Below are positions 57,552 to 64,000 of a DNA stretch of 64,000 bases, in pieces; the first letter of the stretch is position 1; every line of letters starts with the position of its first letter. The stretch covers positions 1 through 64,000 of the forward strand of contig JAIQGI010000034.1 of NCBI GenBank assembly GCA_020072565.1, given 5' to 3'. This DNA is from Terriglobia bacterium. Lineage in GTDB: Bacteria > Acidobacteriota > UBA6911. The notes beneath the pieces were generated by a model that was not told the origin of the DNA, made no database searches, and saw only the letters and a program-made list of their open reading frames with translations. The position numbers and the translations under genes were made by a program.

Positions 57552-58238
57552 ATGACTATTCATATCACAGGGAAAATCGGATTCAGGATACTCAGCGAGG
57601 TGCCTCGTCCCGAGGTGGCACTGGTCGCGCAGTATCGGGGGCTGGCCTCGCCCAATCTGGCTGACGTCATGGGCAGGTTCCACTTCATGGATCAGGGCAT
57701 CCGGATGAGGACTGGTGTGCCGCTATGCGGCGTCGCAGTGACCGTCATCGCGCGGCCGGGCGACAACCTCATGGTGCACAAGGCCATGGAAATCGCCGGT
57801 GCCGGAGATGTGATCGTTGTGAATACATGCGGCAACACGACCAGCGCAGTCTTCGGCGAACTCATGGGCAATTCCGCAATTGCGGTCGGTTTGGGAGGAC
57901 TCGTCGTCGACGGTGCGATCCGTGACGTCGAAGCACTCGCGGAGTTGCGCTTTCCGGCATTCAGCCGCTCTGTCTGTGCGGGCGGCTGCGACAAGGACGG
58001 CCCCGGGGAGATCAATGTCCCGATCGCCTGTGGAAACACTGTCGTCATGCCCGGCGATATCCTCATCGGTGACGCGGACGGCGTGGTCGCCGTTCCTCGC
58101 GAGGACGCCGAAGAGGTGCTGAGGCTGGTCAAAGTGCTCATAGAACGCGAGTCCAGGCGAATCGAAGAGATTCGCAGCGGCAAGATTTTCAAGGGTGAGA
58201 TCAACGACACGCTCAGGTCCAAAGGCGTGATTCCATGA
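57552..58238 (+). CDS. RraA-like aldolase/decarboxylase (HMG aldolase family)
   Basis: A 228-residue protein from ATG 57552 (TGGAGG upstream). The RraA/HMG-aldolase fold is seen in PNLADVMGRFHFMDQGIR, then the GxxxxR/D site as GGLVVDGAIRDVEALAEL, and GDILIGDADGVVAVPREDAEEVL. Members cleave 4-hydroxy-4-methyl-2-oxoglutarate (HMG) to two pyruvates or decarboxylate oxaloacetate. Unlike RNase E inhibitor RraA, the conserved Arg-Asp pair for catalysis is intact. It is the first gene of the operon and its last bases overlap the aminotransferase gene (ATGA at 58235-58238). Confidence 0.8.
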   Translation: MTIHITGKIGFRILSEVPRPEVALVAQYRGLASPNLADVMGRFHFMDQGIRMRTGVPLCGVAVTVIARPGDNLMVHKAMEIAGAGDVIVVNTCGNTTSAVFGELMGNSAIAVGLGGLVVDGAIRDVEALAELRFPAFSRSVCAGGCDKDGPGEINVPIACGNTVVMPGDILIGDADGVVAVPREDAEEVLRLVKVLIERESRRIEEIRSGKIFKGEINDTLRSKGVIP

Positions 58239-59326
58239 CCCTCCTGCTCATGACTCCCGGACCGACGCGTGTCCCCGACCGTGTGCTCGCGGCTGGTGCG
58301 ACGCCGATGATCCACCATCGGACGGAGGAATTCTCCAGGATTCTCGCATCCACACTTGAACGGCTCCGCCCTCTGTTCGGGACCGCTGGCGATGTGCTGC
58401 CGGTGCATGCCACCGGCCGGGGCGCACTCGAAGCGGCCGTAACCAACTTGTTGTCGCCCGGCGATGAGGTGTTGGCTTGCTGCAACGGCCTGTTTGGTGA
58501 AATGTGGGCCAAGATCGCTCAAAAGTTCGGCATCGTCGTCCACCGCGTCTGTTGCGATTGGGGAACCTCGGCTGATCCGCTTCTGATCGAAGCGGCGCTC
58601 GAAGCCCATCCCCACAGCCGTGCCGTGATTCTCGCTCACAGCGACACGTCGACCGGCGCGTTGAATGATGTGGCCGCGATAGCAGGCGTGACCGGTCGCA
58701 CCGGCGCACTTTTCATGGTGGACGCCGTCAGTTCGCTCGGCGGTGCACCTTTTCGCTTTGACGACTGGGGCGTGGATGTGGCGGTGACCGCCTCACAGAA
58801 ATGCCTGATGTCGAGCCCCGGGCTCTCCTTTGTGGCGTTGAGCGAGAAAGCGTGGAAGGCGCACGAAGCATCGCGTCTGGCGTGCTCGTACTTCGATTTT
58901 CCGGCGATCAAGCGCATGCTGGCCCGTCCCAAACCGGAAACCCCCGGGACAACGCCGGTTCACCTTTTGCTTCAGGTCCACGCCGCGCTGGGACTGATCG
59001 AAGCAGAGGGCCTCGAAAACGTGTATGCGCGCCATGAGGAGATGGCCCGGTTGGCTCGCGAGGGAGCGCGCGATCTCGGAATGTCGCTGCAATGCCCCGG
59101 CCTGAAACGGTTCTCTCCGACGTTGACGGCAATCAGGGTGCCGGATGGCATTTCGCCCCAGTCGATCCGCGACCAGCTGAAGGCACGCGGCATCCTCACG
59201 GCACGCGGGCTGGGAGGCTACGAAGCAACCAGCTTTCGGATCGGCCACATGGGCGATATCCGTCCCGCGGACGTTCGGCGCACCCTGGACGCACTTGGAG
59301 AAGTCGTTGGGGCACTGGGGCGATAG
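58235..59326 (+). CDS. Class V aminotransferase (alanine/serine-glyoxylate type)
   Basis: A 363-residue PLP enzyme. Its start overlaps the preceding gene by 4 bases (ATGA). Motifs fit AGXT-type class V transaminases: MTPGPTRVPDRVL at the start, HRTEEFSRIL, ATGRGALEAAVTNLLSPGDE, DAVSSLGGAPFRFDDWGVDVAVT and the PLP Lys in ASQKCLMSSPG. The C-terminal part (GLGGYEATSFRIGHMGDI) is the usual substrate-contact region. Natural donors for the family include serine, alanine or aspartate-like amino acids, with glyoxylate or pyruvate as acceptor. The context points to an amino acid that enters this operon's pathway. Confidence 0.82.
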   Translation: MTLLLMTPGPTRVPDRVLAAGATPMIHHRTEEFSRILASTLERLRPLFGTAGDVLPVHATGRGALEAAVTNLLSPGDEVLACCNGLFGEMWAKIAQKFGIVVHRVCCDWGTSADPLLIEAALEAHPHSRAVILAHSDTSTGALNDVAAIAGVTGRTGALFMVDAVSSLGGAPFRFDDWGVDVAVTASQKCLMSSPGLSFVALSEKAWKAHEASRLACSYFDFPAIKRMLARPKPETPGTTPVHLLLQVHAALGLIEAEGLENVYARHEEMARLAREGARDLGMSLQCPGLKRFSPTLTAIRVPDGISPQSIRDQLKARGILTARGLGGYEATSFRIGHMGDIRPADVRRTLDALGEVVGALGR

Positions 59327-59348
59327 TGTCAGTGAAATGCAAAGGACT

Positions 59349-59412
59349 GCCGCAGAGGGTGCAGAGAATTCGGAGTTGAGGCTGGAATTGCTGTGCGTCC
59401 TCTGCGTTAAGC
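59349..59412. repeat. Dispersed palindromic repeat, AACGCAGAGG family (copy 5)
   Basis: GCCGCAGAGGGTGCAGAGAA and GTGCGTCCTCTGCGTTAAG lie in the gap between the aminotransferase and hydratase genes. It is a partial palindrome inside the operon, so transcription must pass through it or restart after it. Confidence 0.6.
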
Positions 59413-59512
59413 TTCTGAAGCGTGGGGTAATTTTCATGTGCATGGGTGTGCCATTGCGCATGGGTGGCGGCTTTAGATTCGTTATCCTTCGATCTGGATG
59501 CGGTAGCAGGGC

Positions 59513-60784
59513 ATGACGGGCAAGACCATCAGCGAGAAGATACTGTCGGAAAAGTCGGGGCGGGACGCACGGGCCGGCGACCTCGTGGTCTGCGCGGTCG
59601 ACTACGCAATGGCTACGGACGGCTCGGCTCCCATGGCGATCGACTACTTCGACGAAATGGGGGGATCCCGGGTATTCGATCCGGATCGGATCGTCTTCGT
59701 GATGGACCATTACTGCTCGCGCGCTCACTCGAAAACCTCGGAACTGCAGAAACGGATGAGGGCTTTTGCGCAGAAGCAGGGGATCGGCGTCCACGATGTG
59801 GGCGCAGGCATCTGCCATCAGCTGATGATAGAGACCGGACGGACCCGACCGGGTGGCCTTCTGGTCGGGGCAGACAGCCACTCAGTGACGGGCGGCGCGC
59901 TGAACGCGTTTGCGACTGGGATCGGTTCATCAGATCTCGCCGCCACAATGATCTGCGGGCGCATATGGCTGAAGGTGCCGCAAACGATCAAAGTCACGCT
60001 TACGGGCCATCCGGGGTCGGGCATATACGCGAAAGATATGGCGCTGGCGCTCGCGGGTATGCTTGGTGCCGATGGCGCCGCCTACCAGACGCTCGAATTC
60101 GACGGACCTGCGGCGACCGGATTGGATGTCGAGGACAGGCTCGTTCTCAGTAACATGTCGGTCGAGATGGGGGCGAAAGCGGGCATCTTCAAGGCCGACC
60201 GGAAGACTCTCCAATATCTCGGGGCGCGCACGGCGGCGCCGCTCAGACCGGTCGAAGCCGATGCCGATGCCCGGTACAGCCGGGAGATCACACTGGAGGT
60301 GTCGGAGCTCGCTCCCATGATCGCACGGCCGCACGCGGTGGATAACGTGGCCGCCATCGGCACTTCAGCAGGCACACCGGTACAAATGGTCTTCCTGGGC
60401 ACATGCACGGCGGGCAGAGTGCGCGACTTTCATCAGGCCTTGCGGATCCTTAATGCGGTCGGGCGCATCGCGCCGGGAGTGCAACTGGTCGTGACCCCCG
60501 CTTCCACAGAGGTCGAAGCAGAGCTGAGACGGGACGGGACGCTCGACCGGCTTGCGGCCCTGGGCGCGACGATCCTGCCGCCGGGATGCGGTCCTTGTTG
60601 CGGCACTGCCGGCCCCACACCGGCGGATGGGGTGAACGTGATGTCTACGGCCAATCGCAACTTCAAAGCCCGGATGGGGAACGCAGCGGCTTCGATCTAC
60701 CTCGCATCGCCGGCCGCCTGCGCGGCTGCCGCAGCGACGGGCCGGATCACCGATCCGCGTGAGATCGAGGGGCGCTCGAAATGA
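59513..60784 (+). CDS. Aconitase-family (LeuC-like) hydratase large subunit
   Basis: A 423-residue protein with the [4Fe-4S] cluster Cys residues of isopropylmalate isomerase-type enzymes: FLGTCTAGR and GCGPCCGTAG. Other conserved parts: DHYCSRAHSK, ADSHSVTGGALNAFATGIGSSDLA and NRNFKARMG. This size matches the 420-residue bacterial LeuC and homoaconitase-like subunits. The substrate is not leucine-pathway by context, as no leuA or leuB is present. Overlap of the stop with the next start (ATGA, 60781-60784) couples it to the small subunit. Confidence 0.85.
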   Translation: MTGKTISEKILSEKSGRDARAGDLVVCAVDYAMATDGSAPMAIDYFDEMGGSRVFDPDRIVFVMDHYCSRAHSKTSELQKRMRAFAQKQGIGVHDVGAGICHQLMIETGRTRPGGLLVGADSHSVTGGALNAFATGIGSSDLAATMICGRIWLKVPQTIKVTLTGHPGSGIYAKDMALALAGMLGADGAAYQTLEFDGPAATGLDVEDRLVLSNMSVEMGAKAGIFKADRKTLQYLGARTAAPLRPVEADADARYSREITLEVSELAPMIARPHAVDNVAAIGTSAGTPVQMVFLGTCTAGRVRDFHQALRILNAVGRIAPGVQLVVTPASTEVEAELRRDGTLDRLAALGATILPPGCGPCCGTAGPTPADGVNVMSTANRNFKARMGNAAASIYLASPAACAAAAATGRITDPREIEGRSK

Positions 60785-61284
60785 GAATCGCGCTCTCAGG
60801 CAAAGCCAGGTTGCTGGGTGACGACGTCAACACGGATTACATCATTTCGTCCAGCCGGAAGAAGGAAACGCTGGAGGCCGATGCCTTGAAGCGCTATCTG
60901 CTGGAAGCTCTGGACCCGGCCTTTGCTGCGTCGGTCACACCTGGCGATTTGCTGGTGGCCGGCAGGAACTTCGGGTGCGGTTCGGCGATGGAAGTGGCCG
61001 TTACCGTGATCCTGGCCGCAGGGATCAAGGCGGTGCTTGCCCGGAGCTTTTCCCGAACGTACTATCGCAACGCGATCAACAATGGGCTGATCCCGCTCGA
61101 GTGCAACACGGCCGGGATCCGGGAGCAAGATGAGTTGCGCGTCGTGCTCGACGATGCAGGCGTCCGCGTGACGGATCTGACTCAAAGGCGCCAGATAGCC
61201 GGCGTTCCATTGCCCGGCATCATGCTCGATATCCTGAGCGCCGGGGGACTGGTGCCCTATTTCCGGAAGTACCGGACCCTATGA
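60781..61284 (+). CDS. Aconitase-family (LeuD-like) hydratase small subunit
   Basis: A 167-residue protein that matches LeuD-type subunits: LGDDVNTDYIISSS at the start, the GRNFGCGSAMEVAVTVILAAGIKAVLARSFSR core with the substrate-binding segment, and NNGLIPLECN. The small subunit contributes the swivel domain to the hydratase. The last bases overlap the transporter start (ATGA, 61281-61284). Confidence 0.85.
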   Translation: MRIALSGKARLLGDDVNTDYIISSSRKKETLEADALKRYLLEALDPAFAASVTPGDLLVAGRNFGCGSAMEVAVTVILAAGIKAVLARSFSRTYYRNAINNGLIPLECNTAGIREQDELRVVLDDAGVRVTDLTQRRQIAGVPLPGIMLDILSAGGLVPYFRKYRTL

Positions 61285-62579
61285 AGCTGCACACGAAGAT
61301 ATTGATAGGATTGATTTCAGGTGCTGCTGCCGGGGTCGCTTCCCGAGCGGCAGGATTCGCGTGGGCCCAACGCGCGCTTATTGCGATAGAGCCGGTGGGC
61401 ATGGTCTTCGTGCAACTCATCATGATGGTCGTCATCCCGCTCGTGGTGGGGAGCCTTTTCGTGGCGATGGCCTCGCTGGGTGAGGGCCGCAGGCTGGCAA
61501 AGCTGGGCGGGCGAACCCTGGCTTATTTTCTGCTGACAACGATGATAGGATCGATCATCGGACTGTCGCTCGCGCTTCTCGTGCGTCCGGGCGCCGGGCT
61601 CGACCCGGCCATCCGGGATGCTCTGGCGGCGCAATCCGAAGCAAATGCCGGCAATGCGGTGGCTACCGCCAACTCGGCTCCGGGGATAGCCCAGCTGCTG
61701 CTCTCCATGATTCCCCAGAATCCGTTTGGCGCGGCCGCCAGGATGGAACTCCTTCCCCTGGTGATTTCCACCGTCATTTTCGGCGTGGCGGCGAGCCGGA
61801 TTGCGGAAGGGCGCCGTCAGGTGATCGTGCGCTTTTTCCAGGGGCTCAACGACATCTGCATGGTGATCATCGCCTGGGTGATGAAGCTGGCGCCTTATGC
61901 GGTCTTCGCACTGATCGGCGCGACAGTGGCGAGGTTCGGCACCGACCTGCTCCAGCACTTGATCGTGTACTGCCTGGTCGTCTTGGCGGGGCTGCTGCTC
62001 CACATGTTCGGCATCCTGACCCTGGCGCTCAGGTTGCTTGCGCGCGTCAAAGTGGCGGATTTTTACCGCGGAGTCGCCAAGGCACTGCTGGTCGCATTTT
62101 CCACCTCCTCATCCAATGCAACGCTGCCGGTGAGCATGGAGGTAGCAGAGGAGAACCTGGGCGTGCCGGCGGAAGTGGCCGGTTTCGTGCTTCCTCTGGG
62201 CACAACTCTGAACCTCAACGGCGCCGCCGTCTATAAGAGCGTTACAGCTGTGTTCGTTGCCGGAGTTTACGGCCTCACGCTGGGCCTTCCGGGATATGTA
62301 ACGATCATCGTGGCCTCGACGCTGGCCGCCATTACGGGTGTCGGCGTGCCGGGCAGCTCGCTGGTCACAACTCTCATTGTGTTCAATGCGATCGGGCTCG
62401 GCCCTCATGCGGTATCGGGAATCGCGCTCGTGCTCGGAGTGGACCGGTTGCTGGACATGCTGCGCACGACCGTAAACGTAACCAGCAGTCTTACGTGCGC
62501 CGCGTATATTGCCCGAAAAGACAGGGAAGAGAAGCTCCAAGCCGTCAAACAAGCTTCCACAGTTGCAAAGGTCCTTTGA
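61281..62579 (+). CDS. Dicarboxylate/amino acid:cation symporter (DAACS family)
   Basis: A 432-residue membrane protein. Eight or more hydrophobic segments are present, with the typical motifs: VGMVFVQLIMMVVIPLVVGSL, the Ser-rich loop AFSTSSSNATLPVSMEV, PLGTTLNLNGAAVYKSV and the VGVPGSSLVTTLIV loop. These are the substrate- and sodium-binding signatures of GltP/GltT/DctA-like carriers. It is the fourth gene transcribed with the hydratase and the last of the operon, and likely imports the dicarboxylate or amino acid that the enzymes process. Confidence 0.87.
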   Translation: MKLHTKILIGLISGAAAGVASRAAGFAWAQRALIAIEPVGMVFVQLIMMVVIPLVVGSLFVAMASLGEGRRLAKLGGRTLAYFLLTTMIGSIIGLSLALLVRPGAGLDPAIRDALAAQSEANAGNAVATANSAPGIAQLLLSMIPQNPFGAAARMELLPLVISTVIFGVAASRIAEGRRQVIVRFFQGLNDICMVIIAWVMKLAPYAVFALIGATVARFGTDLLQHLIVYCLVVLAGLLLHMFGILTLALRLLARVKVADFYRGVAKALLVAFSTSSSNATLPVSMEVAEENLGVPAEVAGFVLPLGTTLNLNGAAVYKSVTAVFVAGVYGLTLGLPGYVTIIVASTLAAITGVGVPGSSLVTTLIVFNAIGLGPHAVSGIALVLGVDRLLDMLRTTVNVTSSLTCAAYIARKDREEKLQAVKQASTVAKVL

Positions 62580-62641
62580 GTCTTTGAGGTGAGCAAGCTG
62601 CAACGACCCGCCATCCAACTATCCCTTCGTTTCGGAAATAT

Positions 62642-63793
62642 CTATAACCGGCTGATCGCCGCGGCCATGCGGTTGAGGGCGTCGGCGAGGATTTTTCGCG
62701 GGCAGGCAAAATTCAGCCGCACGTAACCTTCGCCGCCTTTGCCGAAGTCGGGCCCGTTGTTCAGCCCCACGCGCGCTTCTCTCAAGAAGAAATCGGCCGG
62801 GTTCCCTGGGATGCCGGCCTCTCTGCAGTCGAGCCAGGCCAGGTAAGTGGCTTCCATCCTGCACATCCGGATCGTGGGCATGCGCGCACGGATATACTCA
62901 GCGAGGAAATCCCGGTTGCCTTGCAGATAAGCCATGACCTGATCCAGCCACTCCTGGCCCTCTCTCAGGGCAGCAAGAGCGGCCACGTGCCCCATGATGT
63001 TGACTCCGGGGACGATCCCGTACGAGGTTTTTTGCCAGGTTTTGCGCAACTCGCTGTTCTTGATGATGGCGTATCCGCACTCCAGGCCGGCGACATTGAA
63101 TGTCTTGCTCGGCGCCATCAGCGTCACGGTTCTGTCGGCCACCTCAGGACCGAGTGCTGCAATCGGGATGTGGCGGCACTCTGAATAAACCAGGTCGCAG
63201 TGGATCTCGTCGGAGCAGATGATCAGCCGACGACGAAGACAAATCTCCGCGATGTTCTCCAGTTCCGCTTGGGTGAACACGCGGCCCACCGGATTATGGG
63301 GATTGCAGAGAATAAATACCCGGGTTTGTTCGGTGATCGACTTTTCAAACTGCTCGAAGTCAATCTCGTAAGAGTCGCCTTTCCTTACCAGGGGCGGGTC
63401 TGCGAGCGTCCTTCCGTGATGCACCGGATCCCTGAGGAAATGAAAATAAACGGGCGGCTGGGCCAGAATCGTCTCTCCGGCTCCGGCGTAAGCCTGAATG
63501 GCAAGGTTTAGGCCCGTTACCACCCCGGGAAGCAAGAGGATCTCTTCCTCCCTTACCTCCCATTGATAGAGTTTTCTCATTCTGTCCTGCACGGCAAGCC
63601 TGAGCGCCTGGGGGGGTCTGGTATACCCGAAGACGCCGTGATCAACCCGCTGGTGCAAGGCACGGATGATAGGCTCCGCCGACCTGAAATCCATATCCGC
63701 AACCCATAAGGGGATCACGTCATCGGGGTACACCCCCCACTTGATGCTGTCCGTGCCGCTTCTTTCTATAACTTGGTCAAAATCGTAATTCAT
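62642..63793 (-). CDS. patB: MalY/PatB-family PLP-dependent C-S lyase/aminotransferase
   Basis: A 383-residue protein from ATG 63793. Class I/II aminotransferase fold of the MalY/PatB group: DSIKWGVYPDDVIPLWVADMDFRSAEPI, FGYTRPPQALRLAV, CNPHNPVGRVFTQAELE, and the PLP Lys in APSKTFNVAGLECGYAI. These enzymes cleave cystathionine or cysteine-S-conjugates (beta-lyase) and may transaminate. It converges on the transporter gene of the preceding operon (62-base gap). No sulfur-metabolism partner is visible. Confidence 0.83.
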   Translation of the reverse strand: MNYDFDQVIERSGTDSIKWGVYPDDVIPLWVADMDFRSAEPIIRALHQRVDHGVFGYTRPPQALRLAVQDRMRKLYQWEVREEEILLLPGVVTGLNLAIQAYAGAGETILAQPPVYFHFLRDPVHHGRTLADPPLVRKGDSYEIDFEQFEKSITEQTRVFILCNPHNPVGRVFTQAELENIAEICLRRRLIICSDEIHCDLVYSECRHIPIAALGPEVADRTVTLMAPSKTFNVAGLECGYAIIKNSELRKTWQKTSYGIVPGVNIMGHVAALAALREGQEWLDQVMAYLQGNRDFLAEYIRARMPTIRMCRMEATYLAWLDCREAGIPGNPADFFLREARVGLNNGPDFGKGGEGYVRLNFACPRKILADALNRMAAAISRL

Positions 63794-63854
63794 CGCATGC
63801 TCTGGGAAAAAACCGGCCACGGATTGCAGAGCGCGAACTGGCCGCGAAAGAAAC

Positions 63855-63890
63855 CTCTACGCAGAACGCGCGGAGACCGCAGAGACCTTC
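63855..63890. repeat. Half copy of the AACGCAGAGG-type repeat
   Basis: CTACGCAGAACGCGCGGAGA then CCGCAGAGACC, resembling one arm of the family. The second arm is not found before the window ends; the rest of 63794-64000 shows no gene. Confidence 0.45.
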
Positions 63891-64000
63891 CACCGCAGAT
63901 GCGCGCCCGGCAGTGTGACAGGATTCTTGCCAGGCGCGAGAAGAGTTGTTTGCCGGTAATTCGGATGAGTTTCTAAGTTGCCCCCTGATAAGAGTGTCAG

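Noticed and set aside
59513-61284. Leucine biosynthesis leuCD
   Set aside because: The two-subunit hydratase is next to an RraA-like aldolase, aminotransferase and symporter, without leuA or leuB, so a different substrate is more likely.
15521-63890. Dispersed palindromes as CRISPR remnants or tRNA fragments
   Set aside because: They are single palindromic units in separate gaps, not regularly spaced, and do not fold as tRNAs.

Overview
The window is a bacterial chromosome segment, most likely from an Acidobacteriota member. The main clues are a VWA protein of the type abundant in that phylum (35684-36781), many secreted zinc peptidases, a Ser/Thr kinase fused to TPR repeats, and a mostly GC-rich sequence. 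This assignment is inference; there is no rRNA gene in the window.

Region 1 (1 to about 9.23 kb) is accessory DNA, read almost entirely on the minus strand. It holds a partial HGAYS-motif protein (possible terminase-small-subunit type), an excisionase-like HTH protein, and a DnaB-N/RecA-fold replication protein. Just past the 3' end of the replication gene lie 16 copies of TGGACA/TGTCCA in 330 bp, including two long palindromes, which look like an iteron origin. Further genes encode small proteins, an unknown 435-residue protein and a small membrane protein. The island abuts a pirin gene that has lost its N-terminal third. The layout recalls phage satellites or integrated replicons. Inserted in the island is a precisely bounded 4,193-bp IS1-type element (4715-8907) with 17-bp perfect inverted ends and an 8-bp target duplication (AAAGATTG). 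Besides its transposase it carries a tRNA-like gene, two candidate terminator-ended small RNAs, a winged-helix-like protein, a NYN/zinc-ribbon ribonuclease-like protein, a KGGKARA-type small basic protein and a Panacea-type toxin-antitoxin pair. A 14-bp direct repeat predicts an ancestral IS of about 889 bp that captured roughly 3.3 kb of cargo.

Region 2 (about 9.2-31.3 kb) is chromosomal: a secreted SGNH-type protein; a sugar-phosphate catabolic pair (LsrF-like aldolase plus class II aldolase/SDR fusion); a rubrerythrin-like protein with a single-chain NfnAB-type oxidoreductase; two tandem pairs of M16 peptidases, each an active subunit plus a subunit lacking the zinc motif; a redoxin/C39 peptidase pair; a Yip1 membrane protein; a DUF1028 protein; a MetX-like hydrolase; and a B3/B4 protein.

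Region 3 (31.4-50 kb) has a TPR-thioredoxin protein, an active/degenerate M42 peptidase pair, the VWA protein, a matrixin-like protease, a beta-carbonic anhydrase, a SpoIIE-type phosphatase, a kinase-cyclase-TPR receptor, a MauE-like protein, an NfeD/flotillin pair, an MCE protein and a large M14 carboxypeptidase.

Region 4 (50-64 kb) carries a CusA/CusB metal-efflux system with two YHS domains, an FKBP isomerase, an unknown internally duplicated protein, and a tight operon (57552-62579) of RraA-like aldolase, class V aminotransferase, two-subunit aconitase-family hydratase and dicarboxylate/amino-acid symporter, which looks like an undescribed catabolic route. A MalY/PatB-type lyase converges on it. 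Gaps between chromosomal genes hold dispersed palindromic repeats of at least three families (AACGCAGAGG type, CCACGAAT type, GCCAGGGCGCG type).
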